The notes under the pieces are model-generated. The model was not told the DNA's origin and searched no databases. It worked only from the letters and a program-made list of their open reading frames with translations. Positions 9,959 through 18,598 of a stretch of DNA of 64,000 bases are shown piece by piece. How positions within the stretch are numbered: the stretch's first letter is position 1; the number at the start of each line of letters is the position of its first letter. Source of the stretch: Verrucomicrobiota bacterium (lineage in GTDB: Bacteria > Verrucomicrobiota > Verrucomicrobiia > Chthoniobacterales > JACTMZ01); the NCBI GenBank assembly GCA_027624625.1, contig JAQBWH010000003.1, positions 34,649 through 98,648 on the forward strand, given 5' to 3'. A program made the translations under genes and the position numbers.

Positions 9959-10750
9959 ATGAAAATCCTCGCGGTCGCGAACCAAAAAGGCGGCGTCGGC
10001 AAAACGACCACTTCGGTCAACCTGGCCGCCGGTCTTGCCGCCCGCGGCCAACGCGTCCTCCTCGTCGACCTCGACCCGCAAGGCAACGCCACCAGCGCCA
10101 TCGCCGCCGATATCGAAAATCCGCCAACCCTCTACGGCCCCCTCACCGGCACCTCCGACGTCCGTTCTTGCCTCACCCCGACCCGCCTGCCGAATCTCTC
10201 GCTCATCGCGGCCAACATCGATCTGGCCGGGCTGGAAATCGAAGTGGCGCGGATGGACAACCACTTGCAGCAACTGCGCCGCGCCCTGCAGCCCCTGCGC
10301 GAAACGGACACCTTCGACTTCGCCATCCTCGATTGCCCCCCTTCGCTCGGCATCCTCATGACCAACGCCCTCGCCGCCGCCGACCAGCTTCTCGTCCCCG
10401 TGCAATGCGAATACTATGCACTGGAAGGCCTCGGCAAACTCATGTTCGTCATGGGGCAGATCCGCGAGTCCGGGGCCAACCCCGGCCTCACCTTGTCCGG
10501 CCTCCTCATGACCATGTTCGACCGCCGTACCAACCTGGCCGAAGCAGTGGTCAAAGATGTTCGCGACCACTTCGAAGATGTGCTTTATGACACCGTCATT
10601 CCCCGCACGGTCCGCCTGAGCGAAGCCCCCAGCTTCGGACGCACCATTTTCGAGCATGACCCCCGCGGCAGCGGGGCCGAAGCCTACGACCGGCTGGCCG
10701 GGGAATTCCTCAAACGCCACGAGGCCAATCTTTCTTTCATCAATGCCTGA
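9959..10750 (+). CDS. parA: ParA/Soj-family chromosome partitioning ATPase
   Basis: MKILAVANQKGGVGKTTTSVNLAAGLAARGQRVLLVDLDPQGNATSA (deviant Walker A) ...DCPPSLGILMTNALAAADQLLVPVQCEYYALEGL. Confidence 0.95.
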   Translation: MKILAVANQKGGVGKTTTSVNLAAGLAARGQRVLLVDLDPQGNATSAIAADIENPPTLYGPLTGTSDVRSCLTPTRLPNLSLIAANIDLAGLEIEVARMDNHLQQLRRALQPLRETDTFDFAILDCPPSLGILMTNALAAADQLLVPVQCEYYALEGLGKLMFVMGQIRESGANPGLTLSGLLMTMFDRRTNLAEAVVKDVRDHFEDVLYDTVIPRTVRLSEAPSFGRTIFEHDPRGSGAEAYDRLAGEFLKRHEANLSFINA

Positions 10751-10777
10751 GACACGAATTCAGCAACCCCCTTTTCC

Positions 10778-11350
10778 ATGAAGCAAAACGAAATCCTCGA
10801 ACTTTTCCGCCAAACCGGCGCCCTCCTCCACGGCCACTTCGTCCTCCGCTCCGGCCTGCACAGCCGCGAGTTTTTCCAATGCGCCCTCCTCCTGCGTGAT
10901 ACCAAGGTGGCCGAACGCGTCTGCGGCACCCTTGCCGGCCAGCTCCGCAACGCCGAGTTTGACACCGTGATCTCCCCGGCCCTGGGCGGCATCTTGGTCG
11001 GACAGGAGGTCGCACGCCAACTGGGCAAGCCCCACATTTTCAGCGAAAAAAACGACGCTGGGGCCCTCGTCCTCCGCCGCGGCTTCACCATCAAGCTCGG
11101 CGAACGCTTCGCCGTGATCGAGGACGTCGTCACCCGTGGCGGCCGCCTCATGGAGACGGTCGACATCGTCAAACAACATGGCGGCGTGGTGGTCGCCGCC
11201 GCATCCTTGGTCAACCGCTCGGGCGGACAACTCCCCGCCATGGATTTCCCCTTCCACGGTTTAATCGAACTGAACCCGGAGACCTTCGCCCCCGACGCTC
11301 TTCCGCCCGATCTTGCCGCCCTGCCGGTGGTCAAGCCCGGCAGCAAGTAA
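10778..11350 (+). CDS. pyrE: orotate phosphoribosyltransferase
   Basis: GALLHGHFVLRSGLHSREFFQCALLLRD...FAVIEDVVTRGGRLMETVDIVKQHGGVVVAAASLVNRS (PRPP-binding motif). Confidence 0.93.
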   Translation: MKQNEILELFRQTGALLHGHFVLRSGLHSREFFQCALLLRDTKVAERVCGTLAGQLRNAEFDTVISPALGGILVGQEVARQLGKPHIFSEKNDAGALVLRRGFTIKLGERFAVIEDVVTRGGRLMETVDIVKQHGGVVVAAASLVNRSGGQLPAMDFPFHGLIELNPETFAPDALPPDLAALPVVKPGSK

Positions 11351-11547
11351 AACCCCTGCCTACCGAATGTTCCCCTCCTTAGCTCACCGTTCCGAGGAGG
11401 CAAGCCAGACCAGCCTGCTTGCTTCACACCCCCGACCCCGCTTAAAACCCCTTCAGTGATCATCGTTCCCCCGAGTGCTCCGTCCGAGTGCACCTGCCTC
11501 CCACCGCCGCAATGCTGTGTCGCGCGGCGGGAGGCGAAATCAAAAGC

Positions 11548-12834
11548 ATGAGGCGCATCGTGGTCATAGGCCGGACCGACGTGGGACGCCGGGTCTGCTC
11601 ACTGCTCGAATCCTCAGGGATCTCCGTGGTGCCTTTGCATGAACCATCCGATGCCGAACTGCGCGCCGCCTTAGCCCAAGACATCGACGGCGTAGCCGTA
11701 CTCCTGCACGACGACATCAAAGCCCTGCGTTATAGCCTGATTGTTCACCATATCCGTCCCGACGCGCGCCTTTTCGTGGCCATGTTCGATCTTACCGCGC
11801 GCACCCAATTGCGCAGCGTCGTTCCGGATTGTGTCGTGCTTTCACCCGCCGCCATTTCCGTGCCCTCCATGGTGGCCGGGGCTATCGCGCCCCAGGCCAA
11901 TGCGGTCCGGAGAGCATCGACGCCGGAACTCCGCTCGTGGGTCTCGGTCACGGATACCGCAGAAGGCGGCGTCCGCATTGAACCTTACCGGACACCCGAA
12001 TCCCTGCGGAGAAGAGGCCGACTTGGCCGTCTGGCCGGGCAATTCCGGCCCTTCGACTCCGGGTCGCGCGTGCTCCTTGGCGGGGCAGTCGGCTTGATTG
12101 CCATCATTGTGGCCGACACTCTCTTTGGTTGGACTCATACCGACTTGCTGCGGGCGCTTTATGACGCGACCCGCACAACCGCCACCATTTCCGCTCCGAG
12201 CCTGCCAGACAATCCCGTCATACTGATCTGGGCGACCATCGCGGCGCTCTTGGTCATGGGTTTCACCGCGTTGTTTGCCGCCGGCATCGTCAACTACCTC
12301 CTTTCCGGCCGCCACGTGGCCATCTTCGGCCGGCGGGCCATGCCGCGTTTCGGTCACGTCATCGTGGTCGGCATGGGACAAGTCGGCTTACGCCTGGCTC
12401 AGGAATTGAGGCAGCTGGGGATCTCCGTCGTTGGCATCGAGCAAAGTCCGCATGCCCGCACGCTGCAGATTGCCCGCAGTTGCGGTATCCCGGTCCTGAT
12501 CGGAGACGGCGCTTCCAAAGCCGCCGCCCATGCCACGGGGGTCAAAGGCGCCATCGCCCTCGTTGCCGCGAGCAGCGAGGAACGTGACAACATCGCGGTG
12601 GCGGTCAGTGCGCTGGCGGCCAACCCGCAGTTGCGGGTCGTGATCCGCGCCGGCAGTGACGATGCCATCGACGAAACCCGATCTCTTTTTCAGATTGGTG
12701 CCGTTGTCGATGTCAATGGCCTCACGGCCACCTTCATTGCCGCCTCCCTCGGCGAAAAACCACCCTACGTCGTCATCGCCGCTCCCGGCGGCAACCTGGC
12801 GATCGAAGAATCCGGTGTGGTGGTCAAAATCTGA
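11548..12834 (+). CDS. TrkA-N/RCK - transmembrane - TrkA-N/RCK protein (putative K+ conductance regulator)
   Basis: N-terminal Rossmann MRRIVVIGRTDVGRRVCSLLESSGISVV; two hydrophobic spans; C-terminal Rossmann FGHVIVVGMGQVGLRLAQELRQLGISVVGIEQSPHARTLQIARSCGIPVLIGDGASKAAAHATGVKGA. Confidence 0.75.
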   Translation: MRRIVVIGRTDVGRRVCSLLESSGISVVPLHEPSDAELRAALAQDIDGVAVLLHDDIKALRYSLIVHHIRPDARLFVAMFDLTARTQLRSVVPDCVVLSPAAISVPSMVAGAIAPQANAVRRASTPELRSWVSVTDTAEGGVRIEPYRTPESLRRRGRLGRLAGQFRPFDSGSRVLLGGAVGLIAIIVADTLFGWTHTDLLRALYDATRTTATISAPSLPDNPVILIWATIAALLVMGFTALFAAGIVNYLLSGRHVAIFGRRAMPRFGHVIVVGMGQVGLRLAQELRQLGISVVGIEQSPHARTLQIARSCGIPVLIGDGASKAAAHATGVKGAIALVAASSEERDNIAVAVSALAANPQLRVVIRAGSDDAIDETRSLFQIGAVVDVNGLTATFIAASLGEKPPYVVIAAPGGNLAIEESGVVVKI

Positions 12835-12929
12835 CCCTGCAACCGCGGGCGGGCCTCCTCCGCGCCCCATAGAGTTGCGGTCTGCGTACCTCGATGAGGA
12901 GGCGAAACGGAGAGAGATAGAGAGAGAGC

Positions 12930-13178
12930 CTAAAGGCCCTTGCGGCGAAGATAGAAGCCCACGGCGAGCATCAACGTCCCCACCACGACCAACCCCTCTT
13001 GGCCGAAAAAATGCGGGGGCAGGGTGAAAACGTCATCGGGAAGAAAATCGGCCAGGATGAGACCAAAAGCCAAAATGCCGAGGATGATCAAGGATCCCCC
13101 AACCAAACGCGCATGGCCTTGCTCATCGAATTTATCCACCCGCCAAAGAGGCCACCTGGAACTGCGATTGCCAATCAA
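12930..13178 (-). CDS. small 2-TM hypothetical membrane protein, divergent from the rhodopsin gene
   Basis: 82-aa ORF with two hydrophobic spans (LVGGSLIILGILAFGLILADFL; GLVVVGTLMLAVGFYL); starts 47 bp from the rhodopsin ATG on the opposite strand. Confidence 0.55.
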   Translation of the reverse strand: MIGNRSSRWPLWRVDKFDEQGHARLVGGSLIILGILAFGLILADFLPDDVFTLPPHFFGQEGLVVVGTLMLAVGFYLRRKGL

Positions 13179-13225
13179 AAAAAGATTTGCACTGAGCGCC
13201 GGAGTCCAGCAAGGTCGCGATCGAT

Positions 13226-14005
13226 ATGGAATCCACCCTCATGCTAACAACAGGTCAGTACAGCTTGGTTTACAACATGCTGAGTTTGACCATCGCTGCC
13301 ATGGGAGCCTCAACCGTGTTCTTCTTCCTAGTACGCGAGTCAGTGCTTCCTAAATACCGTCCGGCCCTCATTGTTTCGGGCCTTGTCACCCTCATCGCGT
13401 GCTACCACTACTTTCGCATCTTTGATAGTTGGGAAGGCGCTTATGCTCTTGGAGCCATGGGCTATGACCCATCAGGGCAACCCTTCAACGACGCTTACCG
13501 CTACGTCGACTGGCTGCTCACCGTGCCGCTTCTCCTCGTAGAACTTGTTGCCGTGCTGGCCCTGTCAGCAAAGGTCACCCGTTCCCTGCTCACACGCTTG
13601 ATCATTGCTTCCGTGATTATGATCGGCGCCGGCTACCCGGGTGAAATTTCGGCCGATCCCAGCACCCGCTGGCTCTATTGGGCGATCAGCATGGTTCCCT
13701 TCCTCTACATTCAATATGTCCTGTGGATCGAACTCTCCAGTTCTCTTGACCGCCAACCGGCAAGTGCTCGCGGGCTGATCAGCGGGGCACGTGCCCTCAT
13801 CATCATCAGTTGGGCCTTCTACCCCATTGCCTTCGCTCTCCCGATGCTTGGTTCCGGGGTTCCAGACTCCAGCAATGTCGGTCTGCAAGTCGGCTACAGC
13901 ATTGCTGATATCGTGTCCAAATGCGGCCTCGGCCTCTACGTTTACTTCATCGCTCGCGCCAAGTCGGCTGATGAAGATCCATCGTATGCCTCGGCCTCGC
14001 ACTAA
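13226..14005 (+). CDS. xanthorhodopsin-clade proton-pumping microbial rhodopsin
   Basis: 259 aa, 7-TM-like; TTGQYSLVYNMLSLTIAAMGAS, IACYHYFRIFDSWEGAY, NDAYRYVDWLLTVPLLLVELV (D95-T99-E106), GYPGEIS, FYPIAFALPM, LQVGYSIADIVSKCGLGLYVYFIA (K232 Schiff-base lysine); strong resemblance to recalled Salinibacter xanthorhodopsin. Confidence 0.96.
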   Translation: MESTLMLTTGQYSLVYNMLSLTIAAMGASTVFFFLVRESVLPKYRPALIVSGLVTLIACYHYFRIFDSWEGAYALGAMGYDPSGQPFNDAYRYVDWLLTVPLLLVELVAVLALSAKVTRSLLTRLIIASVIMIGAGYPGEISADPSTRWLYWAISMVPFLYIQYVLWIELSSSLDRQPASARGLISGARALIIISWAFYPIAFALPMLGSGVPDSSNVGLQVGYSIADIVSKCGLGLYVYFIARAKSADEDPSYASASH

Positions 14006-14026
14006 AAGCTAACGCTTAATCTCACC

Positions 14027-14060
14027 GCGGCCGGGGCTCCATCGCCCCGGCCGCTTTTTC
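14027..14060 (+). terminator. intrinsic terminator/attenuator between rhodopsin and crtE
   Basis: Perfect 11-bp stem GCGGCCGGGGC-TCCATC-GCCCCGGCCGC followed by TTTTTC. Confidence 0.85.
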
Positions 14061-14104
14061 TTGCTTCTGAGGGGTGACCAAAGCCCCTTCTTCCCCTTTT
14101 TCTC

Positions 14105-15106
14105 ATGCCATCCCCCCGACCACGCAAACCCGCGCACCACGACAAACTCGCACTGGTGGAACAACTTCTCGCCGACGCGACCCGCACGCCCGGCCACCTT
14201 GGGCACGCCGCCAGCTACCTTCTCGAGCGCCCCGGCAAACGCGTCCGCGCCCGACTCTGCCTTGACCTTTCCGCCAGCCTGCAAATCCCACCCGAGCACG
14301 GAATCGCCCTCGCCACTGCGGTCGAACTTCTCCACAACGCCTCGTTGGTCCTTGATGACGTGCAGGACAATGACGAAATGCGGCGGGGACGGGCCAGCAT
14401 TTGGAGGACTTTCGGACGCAACCAAGCGATCAATCTCGGCACTTTCCTCATCGCCCAATCCACCTCCTTGGCCGCACGTCTCCCCGAGATCAGCGCCCTC
14501 TTCGCCGCCACCCTGCGTGAGGCTACCACGGGGCAATCCGCCGAATTCGATTTTCACACCGCGACCCCCACCTTGCCCGCCTATGAAAAAATGGCGGAAG
14601 CCAAAACCGGCGCCCTCTTTGCCCTCGCCGCCGAATCCGCGGCCACCCTTGCCCGCCTCCCCGCGGAGCTTGCCGCGACCATCGGTGGCTCCTTTGCCCG
14701 TCTCGGCGCGGCCTACCAAATCCAAGACGACCTCGCTGACGCTTTCGGCTTGAAAGGCCGGTCACGCCCCGGTCTCGATCTTCGCGAGGGCAAAGCCAAC
14801 AGCCTCGTTCTCTTCCACCTCGCCCTTTGCCCCGGTGACCAGGCCGCCCTTTTGGCCTTCCTCCGCGATACGCCCTCGCGCACCGACGACCAGCAACTCG
14901 ACGCGTGGCTCCAGCAACTCTTCGCCTCCGGGGCCGTCGCTGCCACCCAGGAACACCTCCACTGCCTTTGCGATGAAATCACCGATTCGTGCGCCGAGTT
15001 ACCCGCCCCTTTTGCTCCGCATCTCGCCGCCTTGGCTGCCGGCGTCCGTGAACCTGCCATCTTCCAACGCACCGCCAACTTGGTTACTTTTGGCGGCGGT
15101 CTATGA
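14105..15106 (+). CDS. crtE: geranylgeranyl diphosphate synthase (polyprenyl synthetase)
   Basis: PGKRVRARLCLDLSASL...ELLHNASLVLDDVQDNDEMRRGRASIW (DDxxxxD-type aspartate-rich motif) ...AAYQIQDDLAD (second motif). Confidence 0.93.
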   Translation: MPSPRPRKPAHHDKLALVEQLLADATRTPGHLGHAASYLLERPGKRVRARLCLDLSASLQIPPEHGIALATAVELLHNASLVLDDVQDNDEMRRGRASIWRTFGRNQAINLGTFLIAQSTSLAARLPEISALFAATLREATTGQSAEFDFHTATPTLPAYEKMAEAKTGALFALAAESAATLARLPAELAATIGGSFARLGAAYQIQDDLADAFGLKGRSRPGLDLREGKANSLVLFHLALCPGDQAALLAFLRDTPSRTDDQQLDAWLQQLFASGAVAATQEHLHCLCDEITDSCAELPAPFAPHLAALAAGVREPAIFQRTANLVTFGGGL

Positions 15107-16596
15107 CCGTCGCCAACTCCTCCTCCTCCCGCGCTCTCGTCATCGGCTCCGGCTTCGGCGGACTTGCCGCCGCCTTGCGGCTTCGCGCCCTTGGCAAGGA
15201 AGTCACCTTGCTCGAACGCCAGCCCGATCACGGTGGCCGGGCCCGCGTCTTCCGCCGTGACGGCTTTTTTTATGATGCCGGCCCCACCGTGCTGACCGCA
15301 CCTTTCCTCTTCGACGAATTATTCGCCCTCTTCGGTGAAAAGCGGGCTGAGCACATTGAATTCCTTCCGGTTGCCCCGTGGTACCGCATGATTGACCACC
15401 AGGGCCGGGCTTTCGACTACGGCGGCACGGTCGAAGACACCCTGCGCGAAATTGCCAAATTCAATCCGCTCGACCAAAGCGGTTACCTCCGCCTCCTCGA
15501 AACATCCCGGCGTCTTTATGACACGGGGTTCACCAAACTCTCGGCCGAGCCGTTCAGTTCGCTCACGGACATGATCCGCATCCTCCCCGACCTCGCCCGC
15601 CTCCGCGGCGACCGCACGGTCTACGATCTGGTCTGCCGCCACCTTCGCGATCCGTCCTTGCGTATGTTTTTCAGCATCCAACCCCTCTTGGTCGGCGGCA
15701 ACCCCTTCGACACCTCCTGCCTTTACTCCCTCATCCACTACCTCGAACGCCAATGGGGCGTCTGGTTCCCCCGCGGGGGCACCGGAGCGCTGGTCGACGC
15801 TCTCCTCGCCCTCGGTCAACGCCACGGGGTGCAGTTCCGGCCTGATACCACGGTCGAAGAAATCCTCATCCGCCAAGGGCATGCGGCCGGCGTCCGTCTG
15901 GCCGGCGGCGAACAAATCGAAGCCGATCTCGTTGTGGCCAATGCCGACCCGCCCACCGTCTACCGCCGGCTCATCCCCGCCGTCCATCGCCGCAAGTGGA
16001 CCGATCAAAAGCTCACCACCCGCAAATATTCTATGGGGCTCTTCGTCCTCTACTTCGCGGCCAACCGCCGCTACGAAGACGTCGCCCATCACACCATTCT
16101 TTTTGGTCCGCGCTACCGCGGACTCCTTGATGACATCTTCAAGCGCGGCATCATCGCCGACGACTTCAGTCTCTACCTCCATCGCCCGACCGCCACGGAC
16201 CCGTCGATGGCACCCGACGGACACGACACCTTCTACGTCCTCTCCCCCGTTCCCAACCTCCAGCACAACATCGACTGGGAGACCGAGGGACCGCGCTACG
16301 CCCAACGCATCCTCGACCACTTGCAAAAGACCGTCCTCCCGGACCTCGATCAACACCTTGTCTCCCAGTTCCACATCGCCCCGCCCTACTTCCGCGACCA
16401 ACTGCTCACCACCCACGGCACCGGCTTTTCCATCGCCCCCGTTCTCACCCAGTCCGCCTGGTTCCGCTTCCACAACGAGAGCGAAGATGTCCCCGGCCTT
16501 TACTTCGTCGGGGCGGGCACTCACCCCGGAGCCGGCATGCCCGGTGTCTTGAGCTCTGCCAAGGTGGTGGAAAATCTCCTCCGCCGCGCGGCATGA
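15103..16596 (+). CDS. crtI: phytoene desaturase
   Basis: FAD-binding ALVIGSGFGGLAAALRLRALGKEVTLLERQPDHGGRARVFRRDGFFYDAGPTVLTAPFLFDELF...FVGAGTHPGAGMPGVLSSAKVV. Confidence 0.95.
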   Translation: MTVANSSSSRALVIGSGFGGLAAALRLRALGKEVTLLERQPDHGGRARVFRRDGFFYDAGPTVLTAPFLFDELFALFGEKRAEHIEFLPVAPWYRMIDHQGRAFDYGGTVEDTLREIAKFNPLDQSGYLRLLETSRRLYDTGFTKLSAEPFSSLTDMIRILPDLARLRGDRTVYDLVCRHLRDPSLRMFFSIQPLLVGGNPFDTSCLYSLIHYLERQWGVWFPRGGTGALVDALLALGQRHGVQFRPDTTVEEILIRQGHAAGVRLAGGEQIEADLVVANADPPTVYRRLIPAVHRRKWTDQKLTTRKYSMGLFVLYFAANRRYEDVAHHTILFGPRYRGLLDDIFKRGIIADDFSLYLHRPTATDPSMAPDGHDTFYVLSPVPNLQHNIDWETEGPRYAQRILDHLQKTVLPDLDQHLVSQFHIAPPYFRDQLLTTHGTGFSIAPVLTQSAWFRFHNESEDVPGLYFVGAGTHPGAGMPGVLSSAKVVENLLRRAA

Positions 16597-17450
16597 GCAC
16601 CCCGGAAGAACTCCTCGCGCGTGCCGGAAAAAGTTTCCACCTCGCCGGTAAATTCCTCCCGGCCGAACGCCGCGCCGCCGCGACCCGGCTTTACGCTTTC
16701 TGCCGCGGCCTCGACGACCTGGCCGACGAAACGGGTGACACCGCCCAAATCGAAACCGTGGCCAAGGCTCTGGAATCCAACGACCGCTCCCATCCTTTGG
16801 CCGCCCTCTATCTCGCCCTCGAAAGCCCCGATCCCGCTCCGGCTGTTGCCCTCGCCCGCGCCTTGCGCGACGACACCGGCCCGACCCTCATCCCGGACGA
16901 ACGCGCCCTCCTCCGCTACTGTCACGGGGTGGCCGGCACGGTCGGGCTGATGATGGCCGGCGTCCTCGGCGCCGCTGGACCCGGCGCCGCATGGCACGCC
17001 ATCGACCTTGGCATCGCCATGCAATTGACCAACATCGCCCGCGACACGCGCGAGGACGCCGACCGCGACCGCCGGTACCTTCCGGCCACCTGGGTGGACC
17101 TCGCACCGGCCGCAATCCGCCGGGCACCGCACGAAGTGCACCAGGCCGTACGGCGTTGTCTCTTGCTCGCCGAGCTCTATTACGCCAGCGGCCTGGCTGG
17201 GTTGGCTTACCTCCCACCCCGATCGCGCCGCGGCATCCTCATCGCGGCAAAAGTCTACCGGGAAATCGGCGGGGAACTCCGCCGCCAAGGGCCCGCCCGC
17301 AAAGCCGACCGCGTCGCCGTCCCGGCATGGCGCAAAGCCAGCTTGGTCGCGGGGACTTTTCTCGCCGCCGCGCCATGGACCGCGCCCGTGCCGCCGCATG
17401 ACCCCACGCTGCACAGCCAGTTGGACGGACTGGTGGGGGCGCACTCATGA
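16593..17450 (+). CDS. crtB: phytoene synthase (squalene/phytoene synthase family)
   Basis: KSFHLAGKFLPAERRAAATRLYAFCRGLDDLADE...IAMQLTNIARDTREDADRDRRYLPATW. Confidence 0.95.
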   Translation: MSTPEELLARAGKSFHLAGKFLPAERRAAATRLYAFCRGLDDLADETGDTAQIETVAKALESNDRSHPLAALYLALESPDPAPAVALARALRDDTGPTLIPDERALLRYCHGVAGTVGLMMAGVLGAAGPGAAWHAIDLGIAMQLTNIARDTREDADRDRRYLPATWVDLAPAAIRRAPHEVHQAVRRCLLLAELYYASGLAGLAYLPPRSRRGILIAAKVYREIGGELRRQGPARKADRVAVPAWRKASLVAGTFLAAAPWTAPVPPHDPTLHSQLDGLVGAHS

Positions 17451-18598
17451 AAATACCGGGGAACGGCGCTGCTTATGACATCGCCTTCGCCGGCACAGGT
17501 CTCGCCGCCCTCAGCCTTGCGGTCCGCCTCGCCGCACTGCCCCATCCGCCACGCATGGTGCTGGTAGACCCTCGCCGTGAACCCGTTCGCGACCGGACTT
17601 GGTGCCACTGGCAACTTCACGAAACGCCTTTCGACTCCGCCATCACCCACCGCTGGCATCACTGGACTGTCCGTAACTCCACGGCAGGCACGGCCGCCCG
17701 GGCCGCCGCCCGTACGCCTTACGTGCGGATACCCGCCGATCAGCTTCATCGACTCGCGAGGGAAAAACTCGGCGCTTGCCCCGGGGTGGAATTCATCCGC
17801 GGCACCTCTGTCACTTCCATCGAGAATCACCCCGACCATGCCGTCCTGCAACTCTCCGACGGACGGCGCCTCGCCTCCGACTGGGTCTTCGATAGCCGTC
17901 CGCCCGAACACGACCAAGCGCCCTGGCACCAGATCTTCCGCGGCCTCGAATTGCACTCGCCCGCGGCCCGACTCGAAACCGGCACGGTGACCCTCATGGA
18001 TTTCCAATCCGCCGGACCTGATGGTATTCGTTTTTTTTATGTTCTTCCTCTCGACCCCCACACCGCTTTGGTCGAAGACACTTGGCTCGCCCCCACCGGC
18101 AAGGTCCCGGCTTTTTCCGACGAGCAAATCCTCTCCTACGCTGCCACTCATCTGTCGCCGAGCGGATGGCAAATTCGCCACCGGGAAGAAGGCAACCTTC
18201 CCATGGGGCTCATCTCCCGCGCTCCTCTCGCAGTCAAATTGGAAAATCGCATCATCCTCTGGGGCACGCCCGCCGGCGCCATCCGTCCCTCCTCCGGCTA
18301 TGCTTTCTCCCGCCTCCAGCGGGCCAGCGCACGCATGGCGCAAGCGTGGAGGGAACATGGTCGGCCCGCTGCGCAGAGCGCCCATGACTCGCCTCTTCTC
18401 GCCTGGCTGGACCGCGTCTTCCTCCGGGCCATGACCCGCCACCCCGAACGCGTTCCCGAATATTTCACCCGTCTTTTCAACCGTGTCTCCCCCGACGCCC
18501 TCCTCCGCTTCCTTGAGTCCGAGCCACGGCCCGCCGACATTCTTCGAGTCATGAGCGTCCTACCGCCCGCCCCCTTCCTCGCCGCCGCGATCCGATGA
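17447..18598 (+). CDS. crtY: lycopene beta-cyclase (CrtY type)
   Basis: YDIAFAGTGLAALSLAVRL...RDRTWCHWQ...FFYVLPLDPHTALVEDTWLA...AGAIRPSSGYAFSRLQRAS. Confidence 0.92.
   Translation: MKIPGNGAAYDIAFAGTGLAALSLAVRLAALPHPPRMVLVDPRREPVRDRTWCHWQLHETPFDSAITHRWHHWTVRNSTAGTAARAAARTPYVRIPADQLHRLAREKLGACPGVEFIRGTSVTSIENHPDHAVLQLSDGRRLASDWVFDSRPPEHDQAPWHQIFRGLELHSPAARLETGTVTLMDFQSAGPDGIRFFYVLPLDPHTALVEDTWLAPTGKVPAFSDEQILSYAATHLSPSGWQIRHREEGNLPMGLISRAPLAVKLENRIILWGTPAGAIRPSSGYAFSRLQRASARMAQAWREHGRPAAQSAHDSPLLAWLDRVFLRAMTRHPERVPEYFTRLFNRVSPDALLRFLESEPRPADILRVMSVLPPAPFLAAAIR

Noticed and set aside
12901-12935. GAGAGAGATAGAGAGAGAG microsatellite-like tract
   Set aside because: Short purine run at an intergenic junction; no supporting structure, likely unremarkable
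13226-14005. Rhodopsin as a xanthorhodopsin-style carotenoid-antenna pump
   Set aside because: Trp152 occupies the position of the antenna-admitting glycine and no ketolase/hydroxylase gene lies in the cassette, although an antenna pigment made elsewhere cannot be fully excluded
13226-14005. Sodium or chloride pump, or sensory rhodopsin
   Set aside because: The motif is DTE rather than NDQ or NTQ/TSA, and no transducer gene is adjacent
15319-16524. 401-aa minus-strand ORF opposite crtI
   Set aside because: Antisense shadow; crtI on the plus strand carries clear FAD and carotenoid desaturase motifs
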